From positions 186,001 to 250,000 of the forward strand of contig NZ_QWEG01000002.1 of NCBI RefSeq assembly GCF_003515685.1: 64,000 nucleotides of DNA. The letters are read 5' to 3'. The position numbers and the translations under genes were made by a program. The notes beneath the pieces were generated by a model. That model had not been told where the DNA came from and did not search any database. It saw only the letters and a list, made by a program, of their open reading frames with translations. The stretch is from Neobacillus notoginsengisoli. Lineage in GTDB: Bacteria > Bacillota > Bacilli > Bacillales > Cytobacillaceae. Below are positions 8,556-17,166 of the stretch, piece after piece; positions within the stretch are counted from its first letter, which is position 1; each line of letters begins with the position of its first letter.

Positions 8556-10235
8556 CTACCAAGTCTTGAATGGCGGGGATCCTGGAGGTGCGTGGACAAT
8601 AAACTCAGTCAGCGGGATGACATAGGCCATGCCGACAATGACGAGCATAAGGACAATCCAGACGCCCCAGCGCTCTGTCCAATAAGGAGTTTTCGAAGCG
8701 TCATCTTCTTCTTCGGCAATCGGGAACTCCGTGTCACCCTTCGGCGCGAAGAACATCATATTGATAACTGCGTACACTTGCAGGATAACCCCAATGATCA
8801 GTAGCGTACCGCCGATCGCGAGCAATGCGAGGTACGGATTCCAGCCAAGTGTTTCCGCAAAGTCGCCGTATGTGTTGAAAGAAGTACGGCGAGGCGTTCC
8901 GAGCAGCCCGAGATAATGCATTGAAGTGGCCATAAGCGTCATGCCGATTGTCCAAACAGCTGTCTGGATCAGACCGATTTTATTCATCGTCGGTGTCAGA
9001 ACTCTGCCGGAAATATACGGAACGAGCCAGTAGCTGATGCCGAAGAAAGTCATCGCTACAGTCATGCCGAGTGTCAAGTGGAAGTGGCCGACAACCCACA
9101 TTGTGTTATGGACAACTTGGTTCAGTTGGTTCGTGCTTTGGACAATACCGCCCGCGCCGGCTGGAATGAACGCAACCATTGCGATGAAAGGAGCCAGGAA
9201 GCGGACATCGCCCCAAGGCATTTTTTTGTACCAGCCAAGAATACCTTTCCCGCCATTTCTTCTTGCAGTCTTTTCAAAGACCGCGAACAGCGCGTAAGCT
9301 GTCATGAGTGACGGGAAACCAATCGCAAGGCTCATGAACACGTGCATGAATTTAACAGATTCAGAGATGCCTGGGTCAACGATTTGGTGGTGGAAACCGC
9401 CAGTAATATTCATAACGACAAGAGCGATAATGACAACCCGTGTCAGCGTGTCGCTCCAACGTCTGCCGCCCATCAATTTTGGAATGACGACATACCAGGC
9501 TGAAACAGCAGTCAAGTACCAAATATTAACGAGTGTATGGCCGAACGCCCAGAACAAAGTTCTTGAAAGCATAACGTTAATTGTTTTTACCCATCCGAAT
9601 GCCCATGGGATAATCATGAACACTTCAATCGCAACAGGAATCGAGCTGAAGAACAGGAGAACGAACACGCCTGTTGCAAAAAAAGACAGAATCGGAACGT
9701 GCTGGCCTTTGTTTTGTTTTCTCCAAGTCGCTACCTGGACAAAGCAGCCGAACGCGCACATCCAGACGCCGAGGACGATGAAAACAAGCCCGATGTAAAA
9801 CCAAGGTGATGCGGCCATTGGCGGATAGAAAGTGAACATAACCGAAGCTTGGTTCAAAAGGATGGGAATAACCGCCATGACAAAACCGAATATTTTCAAT
9901 CCAAATCCGATCCACGCCATTTTCCTTACTTTAGGAAGGAGTCCACCCAATGTGTGCGACATCCCGGCATAGAAGTAGCCGATTGTGAAAAACGCTGTAA
10001 AGACGAGTATGAGTAAAATTCCGTGTGCTGTCAGAACTTGATAATAGTTGAACCATGTTGGCAATTCGAGAATGCCTGCCCGGTTTAGACCTTGCAGCAA
10101 TCCTAAAAATCCTCCAATAAGCAGTGTTACAAATGAAACAAACATATATGTTTTCGATAAGGCCGCGTCTTTTGGATTGACGCCTAAAGACTTCGTAACT
10201 TTTTCCTTATACGCATGTGCCAGTACTGTAGCCAT
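8556..10235 (-). CDS. ba3-type cytochrome c oxidase subunit I
   Basis: 559 residues with about 13 hydrophobic segments, the haem-copper oxidase catalytic subunit. Ligand motifs are VLTAHGILL (haem a His), FGHTLVNIWYL (first CuB His), GFHHQIVDPG (paired CuB His) and VVGHFHLTLGM (haem ligands). The short form and the HTLVNIWYL context fit the B/ba3 class rather than caa3 or aa3 quinol oxidases. GGGGGG lies about eight bases before the ATG. It follows subunit II by 14 bp in one operon IIa-II-I. It reduces oxygen to water at the membrane and probably serves under low oxygen. Confidence 0.95.
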   Translation of the reverse strand: MATVLAHAYKEKVTKSLGVNPKDAALSKTYMFVSFVTLLIGGFLGLLQGLNRAGILELPTWFNYYQVLTAHGILLILVFTAFFTIGYFYAGMSHTLGGLLPKVRKMAWIGFGLKIFGFVMAVIPILLNQASVMFTFYPPMAASPWFYIGLVFIVLGVWMCAFGCFVQVATWRKQNKGQHVPILSFFATGVFVLLFFSSIPVAIEVFMIIPWAFGWVKTINVMLSRTLFWAFGHTLVNIWYLTAVSAWYVVIPKLMGGRRWSDTLTRVVIIALVVMNITGGFHHQIVDPGISESVKFMHVFMSLAIGFPSLMTAYALFAVFEKTARRNGGKGILGWYKKMPWGDVRFLAPFIAMVAFIPAGAGGIVQSTNQLNQVVHNTMWVVGHFHLTLGMTVAMTFFGISYWLVPYISGRVLTPTMNKIGLIQTAVWTIGMTLMATSMHYLGLLGTPRRTSFNTYGDFAETLGWNPYLALLAIGGTLLIIGVILQVYAVINMMFFAPKGDTEFPIAEEEDDASKTPYWTERWGVWIVLMLVIVGMAYVIPLTEFIVHAPPGSPPFKTW

Positions 10236-10249
10236 TTTCGCTGCCCCCC

Positions 10250-10711
10250 TTACTTAACCTTGATCGTCGTAGCCATCATCTGGTGGCCCGCACCGCAATA
10301 TTCATTACATAAAACCAAGTACTCTCCCGGTTTCTCGAACGTCTGAGTGATTCTTTGGATATGCCCCGGAACGACCATTGCGTTAATATTCGTTTCCGCT
10401 ACCTGGAACCCGTGGACAACATCCTTTGATGTCAAAATGAACGTCACCTTCGCTCCGGCAGGAATTTCGATATCATGTGGAGTGAAGCTGAAAATCTGCA
10501 GTGTCATCACGACTTCATACTCATTTTCGCCAACCTGTTTCACGCCTGGCTCATTAAAAGGAGCAATTTCATCCACCCGCTGCGGATCGATTGTTTCTTT
10601 CGCGCTCGGCGGCCCCATTTCCAATGCGAACGTCTGATATCCTGTAAAAATCATAAAGCCCATAATCATCCCGAAACTCAATGCCAGCCAAACCTTCTCC
10701 GAACGATGCAT
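10250..10711 (-). CDS. Cytochrome c oxidase subunit II (CuA)
   Basis: 153 residues: one N-terminal transmembrane helix (residues ~6-28), then a cupredoxin domain. The CuA ligand set is complete: the His in VVHGFQV and CNEYCGAGHQMM (CxxxCxxxHxxM). The short single-helix form is typical of ba3 oxidases. TAGGAGGG overlaps the stop of the IIa gene and lies seven bases before the ATG, so the genes are coupled. Confidence 0.95.
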   Translation of the reverse strand: MHRSEKVWLALSFGMIMGFMIFTGYQTFALEMGPPSAKETIDPQRVDEIAPFNEPGVKQVGENEYEVVMTLQIFSFTPHDIEIPAGAKVTFILTSKDVVHGFQVAETNINAMVVPGHIQRITQTFEKPGEYLVLCNEYCGAGHQMMATTIKVK

Positions 10712-10723
10712 GTTGATTCCCTC

Positions 10724-10873
10724 CTAAAACCTGGCCATGAATAGGCCGAATAATATAAAATACGTAATCAGAATGACTCCGCCAACAACGCCAAGCGAGA
10801 TAAAAGTCCCCATCATCGATGATTCCTTATGCTTTCCTGCTTTCCTCACATTGCTAACTTTTGATGTTGCCAC
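10724..10873 (-). CDS. Cytochrome c oxidase subunit IIa, small single-helix subunit
   Basis: A 49-residue protein: a charged N terminus (KVSNVRKAGKHKESS) followed by one hydrophobic helix from about residue 23 to the end (TFISLGVVGGVILITYFILF). Size, topology and position immediately before subunit II match the subunit IIa of ba3 oxidases, which supplies a helix missing from the short subunit II. The start is GTG at 10873, preceded by AAAGGGGCTGG. First gene of the operon. Confidence 0.85.
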   Translation of the reverse strand: MATSKVSNVRKAGKHKESSMMGTFISLGVVGGVILITYFILFGLFMARF

Positions 10874-10913
10874 CGAAAACCAGCCCCTTTACTTTTCTTA
10901 CTACCATCATATT

Positions 10914-10928
10914 TGCGAATGATTATCA
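10914..10928. promoter_or_regulatory. Fur-like 7-1-7 box upstream of the oxidase operon
   Basis: TGCGAATGATTATCA matches the Fur 7-1-7 inverted repeat (TGATAAT-N-ATTATCA) at 12 of 14 positions, about 40 bp before the IIa start. The match is to Fur more than to PerR or Zur boxes. The function is inferred from sequence only. Confidence 0.4.
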
Positions 10929-11243
10929 TCGGAGTGAACTACATCACACCCAAACATTCTCTTTTTGGCAAAATTGGCCTCCCCATAGTCGAACATTGTG
11001 GAAAGCTTCCTGCTACACGGTCTGGTTTTGCTTATGAAACCAGTGTTTACAGGGTTTTTACACTGTATATATGGTTAATCCTTCGAGGAGATAAATAGGG
11101 AAAAATCACGAAAATCGAAGTTTGACAAAATGGTGAACTTTTACAAGGATGGATAGTTGTAGTTGAGAATGGGGGATGTGGGGGAATGACAAAAAAGCCG
11201 CTCGGATAGCTAGAGGCAGCCGGTACTTTGGGCATTAAAGGAG

Positions 11244-11520
11244 GTTTAGCGACCGAACGGCAAGCGTCAGGACGGCCTTCGGGCTCTAAACGCGGACTTA
11301 GAGACCGAACGACAGTGGAAAGGCCGGCCTTCGGGTTCTAAACGCAGACTTAGAGACCGAACGGCATTGGCCAGGCAGGACTTCGGGCTCTAAACGCTGA
11401 CTTAGAGACCGAACAGCAAGGACCAGGAAGGCCTTCGGGCTCTAAACGCTGACTTAGAGACCGAACAGCAAGGGCCAGGCAGGACTTCGGGCTCTAAAAC
11501 GCTGACTTAGTAATCGAACG
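11244..11520. repeat. Tandem array 2: five to six units of 52 bp with an inverted repeat in each unit
   Basis: GACCGAAC recurs at 11251, 11303, 11355, 11407 and 11459, with a degenerate sixth near 11511. Junctions read TTCGGGCTCT, twelve bases, AGAGACCGAA, forming a 10-bp hairpin with one mismatch. The layout is like array 1, but the sequence is unrelated. It lies in the 950-bp gap between the oxidase operon and ctaB. The remainder of that gap (10930-11240 and 11521-11650) shows small hairpins near 11020-11070 but no gene. Confidence 0.95.
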
Positions 11521-11653
11521 GAAAGGGCTAGGTACTCCTCGGAAATTCCAAATTATGTAATCGAATAATTTCGTACGATGTAACTTCTGACTATGGCTAT
11601 TTTGAGTTGTACAGAAAGATAGATTTAATAATTTCCTAGTCAGTGACAAAAAG

Positions 11654-11698
11654 GCCGCCCCGCTATTTTGCAAAAGGTTTGCAAAATAGCTGGACGGC
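11654..11698. repeat. Perfect hairpin carrying the TTTTGCAAA motif in both arms
   Basis: GCTATTTTGCAAA (11662-11674) and TTTGCAAAATAGC (11678-11690) pair perfectly with a 3-nt loop, and GCCG/CGGC extend the stem. An A run precedes it, so on the minus strand it could end a ctaB transcript. Confidence 0.8.
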
Positions 11699-11757
11699 TC
11701 TGATTGGCGACCCAGGCCTAAGCTACGTACGGCTCCGGGCGCCCATATATGGATGGT

Positions 11758-11824
11758 GAAGCAGCGGAACGGTTCTACTGCTTCTTTCGGGTGTCGAATG
11801 AAGCACAGGAACCGTCCCTTGCAT
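11758..11824. repeat. REP-A palindrome, copy 2 (diverged), abutting the ctaB stop
   Basis: Contains GGAACGGTTCTACTGCTTC and GAATGAAGCACAGGAACCG, recognisably the REP-A arms with several changes in the centre. It ends at the stop codon of ctaB, so it sits at the 3' end of that gene, as several other copies do. Confidence 0.8.
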
Positions 11825-12732
11825 CATAAAGTGACAATAATCGGAAGTAAAAAGATAAGTGCTATATAGTTGACGGAATATAGGAAGATGGTTCTGGCCC
11901 ATTTTTGGTCGTCTTTTGCAAAGAAGCCGTGGATGGATACGGCTAAAAAGCCAATGTTCATGATCATGGCCAGTGTGACGAAGACGGTTCCCAGTGATGT
12001 TAAATAAAGTGGCAGGGGCAGCAAGCATAAGTTATAAATGAGTATTTGCCGCTTTGTGATTGGAATTCCGTACAAGACTGGCAGCATTGCGACCTTGGCT
12101 GCCTTGTATTCATCATGTTTCCGGATGGCGATGGCAAATGTATGCGGCATCTGCCACAAGAATAGAATCAGGAAAAAAATAATCGGAACAAGCTGAAACC
12201 CCGAATCCACGGCGGTCCAGCCAATCATCGGTGAAACTGCGCCGGATATGCTGCCGATGACCGTGTTCAGTGTGTACCTTCGCTTCGACCACATCGTATA
12301 CGGAATGACATAGACGAACCAACCAATGAATCCGTAAATCGCCGCTTCGTACGTCGTAAACAGCAGGATCACTTGCCCGATTACGGACAGTACAATCCCG
12401 GTAATAAGAACAGATCGTAAAGAAAAATGCCCCGTCACCGTCGGCCTCTTCTTCGTCCGCTCCATGACCGTATCAATATCAACATCATACCAGTTGTTAA
12501 TGACAAGGGCCCCGCCCATCAGCAGCAGGCTCCCCGCCATCGTCAGCCAAAACAGACCCTGGTAATCCGCAAATGAATAGCCGCTGAAAAAAAGCGCAAG
12601 CCAAAAGCCAGTAAACACCGGCAGCACATTCGCCACCAGCACCCCCGCCTTAAACAGCGACCTTACATCACCCAAAAAAACCGCCAAACCAAACTTCCGA
12701 TTTCCCATCCTTACCAAACTCCCATTAAACAT
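11824..12732 (-). CDS. ctaB: Protoheme IX farnesyltransferase (heme O synthase)
   Basis: A 302-residue UbiA-family prenyltransferase with about eight to nine membrane helices. It converts haem B to haem O for haem-copper oxidases. The family motif NNWYDVDIDTVMERTKKRP (N-x3-D-x-D and R-T-x2-R-P) is at residues ~75-95, and a second acidic region, AIRKHDEYKAAKVAMLPV, lies later. The start is set at 12732, where AAAAAGG is eight bases upstream; an in-frame ATG at 12759 is less well placed. The nearby ba3 oxidase operon is the likely user of its product. Confidence 0.93.
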   Translation of the reverse strand: MFNGSLVRMGNRKFGLAVFLGDVRSLFKAGVLVANVLPVFTGFWLALFFSGYSFADYQGLFWLTMAGSLLLMGGALVINNWYDVDIDTVMERTKKRPTVTGHFSLRSVLITGIVLSVIGQVILLFTTYEAAIYGFIGWFVYVIPYTMWSKRRYTLNTVIGSISGAVSPMIGWTAVDSGFQLVPIIFFLILFLWQMPHTFAIAIRKHDEYKAAKVAMLPVLYGIPITKRQILIYNLCLLPLPLYLTSLGTVFVTLAMIMNIGFLAVSIHGFFAKDDQKWARTIFLYSVNYIALIFLLPIIVTL

Positions 12733-12764
12733 AATCAAAACCTTTTTCCATTTTACCATATGAG

Positions 12765-12817
12765 TGAGGCAGGGGACGGTTCCAGTGCATCATTCGGGAC
12801 CCGAAGAAGTTGGAACG
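12765..12817. repeat. REP-A remnant, copy 3
   Basis: Reads GAGGCAGGGGACGGTTCCAG, then CATTCGGGACCCGAA, and then decays; the right outer arm is reduced to GGAACGGAGG. It lies just upstream of ctaB. Confidence 0.75.
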
Positions 12818-12950
12818 GAGGTTATATTTTGCCAGGATCATAGGTTGAATTGTTTGGTAAATGACGAAAGCACATTTATTTTACTCTGCTTTTAGGCTTT
12901 TCTAAGACTATCCAGTCTACTTCCCAGAGCCTTTTATCCGTTTTACATAG

Positions 12951-13802
12951 CTAAAAACCATTCGTTGTAAACACATCATCCAATAATTCATCAATCTCGC
13001 TATCAGAGAGGTTTTTTCCGTCCACTTTTGCCAAGTGGATTTCAAATGATTCATCCGTCAAGATAAAATCTATTACCACATCCACCTCTTCACTGTTGTA
13101 TTCACCAAGTCCCTTGAATCGTATGACATCATTCGGACTATTATCCTCAACAAACATCCAATCCGCTTCGCTGAAGAAATTTTCAAGTCCCTCCCCCACG
13201 GTCATTGTCGGGTAATCATAAAAGAAACCATCCTTTACAACTAGAATTTTGTCCACGCCAGCAGTCATGAGGATATAGGAAAGAATGCCAAAAGAAAACA
13301 GGATCCCCGCCGCGGCTAGCACGCCTAGCCAACTCGTCCCTCCTTTTTGTTTTAGCCAAATCCTTTTTTGCTCATTTGAAAGAGGGAGTAGGACGACCTT
13401 CTGGATTTTTTTGCGCGCATGCCACCGGTAGATTCGATTGGCCATGAACCCCATTAGTATGTACAAGGGAATTTGAAGGAAGAAGCTGGCAGGTTCGGAT
13501 TCATTTTCAAAAAGAAAATCCCAGAATAACAAAAATACGGAATATAAAAGGACTACAAGGTACATTTTGCGGTATCCAAACCAGAAAGGTCCAACGAGGA
13601 AAGCTGCCCAGTTAAAGCTGTTCCCCCTCATCTCCCATTTTTCTCTATAGTATCCATATTCACCGCCAACAAATGCTTCTTCCATTTCCTGTTCGGAAAG
13701 CGGTTCACCCTCACTTGCCGTATCTTTGTTTAATTGATGTCCACAGGCCTGGCAAAACTTATCTTCTCTTCCTGCTTGGTTTCCGCATCTCACGCAATAC
13801 AT
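12951..13802 (-). CDS. Zinc-ribbon plus DUF2628-type membrane protein
   Basis: 283 residues. The N terminus is a double CxxC zinc ribbon (YCVRCGNQ ... FCQACGHQL, residues 2-23). A DUF2628-like segment follows (NWAAFLVGPFWFGYRKMY near residue 65) with several membrane helices, then a basic loop, another helix near residues 160-180, and an acidic soluble C-terminal domain. GGGGGGAGAG precedes the ATG. The function is unknown. Similar small multi-domain proteins are common in Bacilli without an assigned role. Confidence 0.75.
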   Translation of the reverse strand: MYCVRCGNQAGREDKFCQACGHQLNKDTASEGEPLSEQEMEEAFVGGEYGYYREKWEMRGNSFNWAAFLVGPFWFGYRKMYLVVLLYSVFLLFWDFLFENESEPASFFLQIPLYILMGFMANRIYRWHARKKIQKVVLLPLSNEQKRIWLKQKGGTSWLGVLAAAGILFSFGILSYILMTAGVDKILVVKDGFFYDYPTMTVGEGLENFFSEADWMFVEDNSPNDVIRFKGLGEYNSEEVDVVIDFILTDESFEIHLAKVDGKNLSDSEIDELLDDVFTTNGF

Positions 13803-13892
13803 CGCTCTCTCCCCCCGATCGTTTTTTCTTTATCGTACCATGGGAAAGCCATACAACGATGGGTATTTTTTTGAAATTTCTATATAAAAGCA

Positions 13893-13945
13893 AATCACCC
13901 CGCTATATGCAAAAGACCGCATATCCCGGAGTGATTATTTTTGGA
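13893..13945. terminator. Hairpin between the two membrane-protein genes
   Basis: AATCAC-CCCG pairs with CCGGaGTGATT, with an inner ATATGC/GCATAT stem, and T-rich tracts lie on both sides. It is the probable terminator of the minus-strand gene ending at 14013. Confidence 0.6.
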
Positions 13946-14012
13946 AGTATCCTTAGTGGACTGGAAATCAACCGACGGAAGTTTTAAAAGGGTTCAGTTC
14001 ACCATAACTTAA

Positions 14013-14321
14013 TTAACCTTTAGTTTTGCCAGAAAGATAGTACGCCCCGATTCCTAATAACAGATAAACAACAATCGCTGGAAGCAGGCTCCCCATATTA
14101 TACCAAATTGAAATCGGGATCATTATCGCAAAGACCGAGATGATGAAACCAAGTATTAACACTCCTTTTGAAGCGGAGTAATATCCTTGAATGATAAATA
14201 GTAACGGAAATAGTAAATAGATACCCACTAAAATATATTTACTTTCAGGAAAATGTGAATCGAACCAGATAAATAACAAAATAACTATTCCCGGTAAAAT
14301 CGCCGACAAAAAATTCTTCAT
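14013..14321 (-). CDS. Small membrane protein (about 102 aa)
   Basis: About 102 residues with three or four hydrophobic helices (residues ~6-22, 28-48, 52-74, 80-98) and a short charged tail SGKTKG. Two ATGs six bases apart are possible; the inner one at 14321 has GAGAGG at a better distance than the one at 14327. No family recognised. It is monocistronic, with a terminator-like hairpin downstream. Confidence 0.6.
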   Translation of the reverse strand: MKNFLSAILPGIVILLFIWFDSHFPESKYILVGIYLLFPLLFIIQGYYSASKGVLILGFIISVFAIMIPISIWYNMGSLLPAIVVYLLLGIGAYYLSGKTKG

Positions 14322-14445
14322 AAACATCGATCCTCTCGTGTTAATTTTTCGCCCTTATACGTAAATTCCATGAAAATGAAAGCTGCTACACTCACATGAT
14401 TATTTTATGAATGAAAACATCCCACACCTTTACGATTATCATTTA

Positions 14446-14459
14446 GTGTAATTTTACAC
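14446..14459. promoter_or_regulatory. Palindrome GTGTAA-TT-TTACAC upstream of inhA
   Basis: A perfect 6-2-6 inverted repeat about 180 bp before the inhA promoter, in a 370-bp A+T-rich gap with no gene. It could be an operator, but nothing identifies the regulator. Confidence 0.3.
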
Positions 14460-14627
14460 CGAATAAGCAAATTGTCAATATCGTTTTTTGAATTTTCCTA
14501 ATAAAGGCGCTATTAAATTCTTCCTCCATTTTTGCAATCCTGCCGTCACTAAGTTTGTACATCGACAAAAATGGGCTATGTTGGAATTTAATTCAATTTA
14601 CTGTCATTAATTGATGAACAGAAATTC

Positions 14628-14656
14628 TTGTTATGAATTAGTTTTCAGAATATTAT
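14628..14656 (+). promoter_or_regulatory. Candidate sigma-A promoter of inhA
   Basis: TTGTTA and TATTAT are separated by exactly 17 bp. Initiation near 14663 would give a leader of about 34 nt ending in the GGGGGG ribosome binding site. Confidence 0.6.
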
Positions 14657-14696
14657 TTTATTGTACCAAATCAAAAACACTTTGGGGGGATAGTAT

Positions 14697-17084
14697 TTGA
14701 AGAGCTTATGGAAAACTAGTTTATCAGCTGTCATGCTTGCTGGAGCGGTTTTTGCCAGCCCGGCAGCTGCCTATGTACCAAAAGAGGTCAACCTACATAA
14801 AGTGGAGGCCGGATCGTCAACAACAAAAAGTTCACTGGATTTAGCAATCGTGAACGATGAGAAATTAATAGAGTCGTTCATTAAGAGAGGCCTGCTTTCC
14901 AAGGATGTCTCAGAATCAGACAAGCAGCAATTCCTCAAAAACTATCTCACAATAAAAGGGAAGCCGGCTGCCACGAAGCAGGCAGATCCATTGGCCGCTA
15001 AAGCAAAAGCAGGTGAAGCCAAAAAGCAGAAAAAGTTTAAAGGCTTCAACAACGGCCTTTTAAACGGAAAAGGCGAGAAAAACGGACACTTAAAGGGAAA
15101 TCCGGATCCGGTTTCAGAATCACCAAACACCAAATCTGTACGAAAGGACAAAGTCCTCGTCCTGACTGTAGAATATGCGGATTTTGAACATAACAAAATC
15201 AAGCCTGATGAAACAGATAACTACTATAAGGACTATCCACTTTCACACTATGAAGATATGATTTTTGGCAAAAATGGCGTCAAAGGCCCGAACGGAGAAA
15301 ATTTAGTATCGATGAAACAATTTTACGAGCAGCAATCCGGCGGAACCTATACAGTTGACGGGAAAGCTTACGGCTGGTTGAAGGTTCCCGGAACTGCCGC
15401 ATTTTACGGAGCAGATGGGAAAACCGGGCATGACAACGTGAGTCCAGGCGGATCAAGCAAATTGGTAAAAGATACGTACGATGCAGCGAAAGCGGCGGGC
15501 ATTCCTCTTCAAGACTATGACCTTGAAGACCCTCATGACCTGGACGGAGACGGCAATCTTCTCGAGCCGGATGGACTGGTCGACCACTTGATGATTATCC
15601 ATGCGGGTATGGGACAGGAAGCCGGCGGCGGTTCACTTGGCGACAATGCGATATGGTCACACCGTTCCGCTGTTTTCTATGATCCAGATGGCTTGGGAAA
15701 AGGAGTGCCAGGATTTTATGATTACACCATCATGCCGGAAGACGGAGCGACCGGAGTTTTTGCCCACGAATACGGGCATGACCTGGGACTTCCAGATGAA
15801 TACGACACGATGTATTCAGGCACTGGCGAGGCCGTTGCCTACTGGTCAATCATGGCAAGCGGTTCCTGGGCCGGCAAAATTCCGGGCGCAGAACCTACAG
15901 GATTCTCTCCTTTTGCAAAAGAATACTTCCAATCCTATCTTGGAGGCAACTGGTCCAGCGATTTCCCAACAATCGATATGAAAGATGTTTCAGCAAAAGG
16001 AACACAGTTCCTGCTTGATCAATCCAATTCGCCTAATGGAAAAAATGCGAACATGATTAAGGTTAATCTCCCGCAAAAAGGGATGAAGATTAACACTCCG
16101 GCTGCAGGCAACTATGAATACTGGGGCGGGCAGAAAGATGAAAGCGATACAAACATGGTGACAGATGTTGACCTGACCGGGAAATCCTCGGCAACTTTGA
16201 CTTTTGATACCTGGTATGATATTGAAGAGCAATGGGATTTTGCTTTCGTCCAGGTTTCTACTGACGGCGGTGCTACATGGAAGTCACTAGGAAACGCCAA
16301 TACCCGTTCTGATGTCACATCCCAGGGTTATCCGACCATCCTTAATTCCATGCCGGGCTTTACGGGCAATTCAAACGGATGGCAGGCGCAGAGCTTCGAC
16401 CTTTCCGATTATAAGGGGCAAGAGATTAAACTTCGCCTTCGCTATGCTACAGACTGGGCTTCCTCTCAGGAAGGGTTTTATGTCGATAACATTAAAGTAG
16501 TTGCAGACGGCAAAACAATCATTGAAGACGGTGCTGAAGCGGCTTCAGCCTTTACGTTAAACGGCTTTACAAAATCAGATGGAATCAAAAATGGCGATCA
16601 CTATTATCTGCTCGAATGGCGGAACCACGCCGGCGTTGACAAAGGGCTTGCCAACATCAAGCGCGGCAACTCGCTGATGAGCTACGATGGCGGCCTCGTC
16701 GTCTGGTACGTTGATCCAACCTACACAGACAACTGGACAGGAACCCATCCAGGCAAAGGCTTCCTCGGAGTCGTCGATGCCCACCCGGCAACCGACTTAA
16801 AATGGAATGTCTTCGGAAAAGATCCGGTTCAGGCATCAACACGCTTCCATATCGCAGACGCAGCTTTTGGCCTGAATCCAACCTCCGGATTGAACCTGAT
16901 TTATCCGACACAAACCTTAAACCTTGATTCATTAGAAAGAGCAAGCCTATTCGACGACAGCAACTCATACCTAAATCCATACATGCCAGACGCAGGACGC
17001 GAAATCGGCAAATACGGCCTCAAAATCCGCGTCAACGCCCAAGCAACCGACAAATCCGTCGGCGGCATCGTCATCTACAAATAA
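14697..17084 (+). CDS. inhA: Immune inhibitor A-type M6 metallopeptidase, secreted
   Basis: 795 residues. A signal peptide (residues 1-25, ending in ASPAAAY) is followed by a propeptide rich in Lys/Gly to about residue 150, then the M6 catalytic domain. The zinc site HEYGH is at residues 357-361 in FAHEYGHDLGLPDEYD, and the second half has a jelly-roll/MAM-like region (VQVSTDGGATWKSLGN, LRLRYATDW). InhA proteases are secreted and degrade extracellular proteins, including host antimicrobial peptides in the B. cereus group. The TTG start at 14697 has a GGGGGG site. Length and motif order fit a complete, functional enzyme. A strong hairpin follows the stop. Confidence 0.95.
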   Translation: MKSLWKTSLSAVMLAGAVFASPAAAYVPKEVNLHKVEAGSSTTKSSLDLAIVNDEKLIESFIKRGLLSKDVSESDKQQFLKNYLTIKGKPAATKQADPLAAKAKAGEAKKQKKFKGFNNGLLNGKGEKNGHLKGNPDPVSESPNTKSVRKDKVLVLTVEYADFEHNKIKPDETDNYYKDYPLSHYEDMIFGKNGVKGPNGENLVSMKQFYEQQSGGTYTVDGKAYGWLKVPGTAAFYGADGKTGHDNVSPGGSSKLVKDTYDAAKAAGIPLQDYDLEDPHDLDGDGNLLEPDGLVDHLMIIHAGMGQEAGGGSLGDNAIWSHRSAVFYDPDGLGKGVPGFYDYTIMPEDGATGVFAHEYGHDLGLPDEYDTMYSGTGEAVAYWSIMASGSWAGKIPGAEPTGFSPFAKEYFQSYLGGNWSSDFPTIDMKDVSAKGTQFLLDQSNSPNGKNANMIKVNLPQKGMKINTPAAGNYEYWGGQKDESDTNMVTDVDLTGKSSATLTFDTWYDIEEQWDFAFVQVSTDGGATWKSLGNANTRSDVTSQGYPTILNSMPGFTGNSNGWQAQSFDLSDYKGQEIKLRLRYATDWASSQEGFYVDNIKVVADGKTIIEDGAEAASAFTLNGFTKSDGIKNGDHYYLLEWRNHAGVDKGLANIKRGNSLMSYDGGLVVWYVDPTYTDNWTGTHPGKGFLGVVDAHPATDLKWNVFGKDPVQASTRFHIADAAFGLNPTSGLNLIYPTQTLNLDSLERASLFDDSNSYLNPYMPDAGREIGKYGLKIRVNAQATDKSVGGIVIYK

Positions 17085-17086
17085 GT

Positions 17087-17133
17087 AAAGCAGAATGAGG
17101 CACGGGGACGGTTCCAGTGCCTCATTCTGCTTT
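17087..17133. terminator. Terminator hairpin with a REP-A core between inhA and argH
   Basis: A 17-bp perfect stem (AAAGCAGAATGAGGCAC, 17087-17103, with its complement at 17117-17133) has the REP-A arm GGGGACGGTTCCA as its loop. It sits three bases from the inhA stop and serves two convergent genes. Confidence 0.85.
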
Positions 17134-17166
17134 ATCCATTTAGCCTAACTAAATCAGGTGCATCCT

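Noticed and set aside
8397-9915. Several plus-strand reading frames over the oxidase genes
   Set aside because: They are antisense shadows of subunit I with no ribosome binding sites or recognisable domains.
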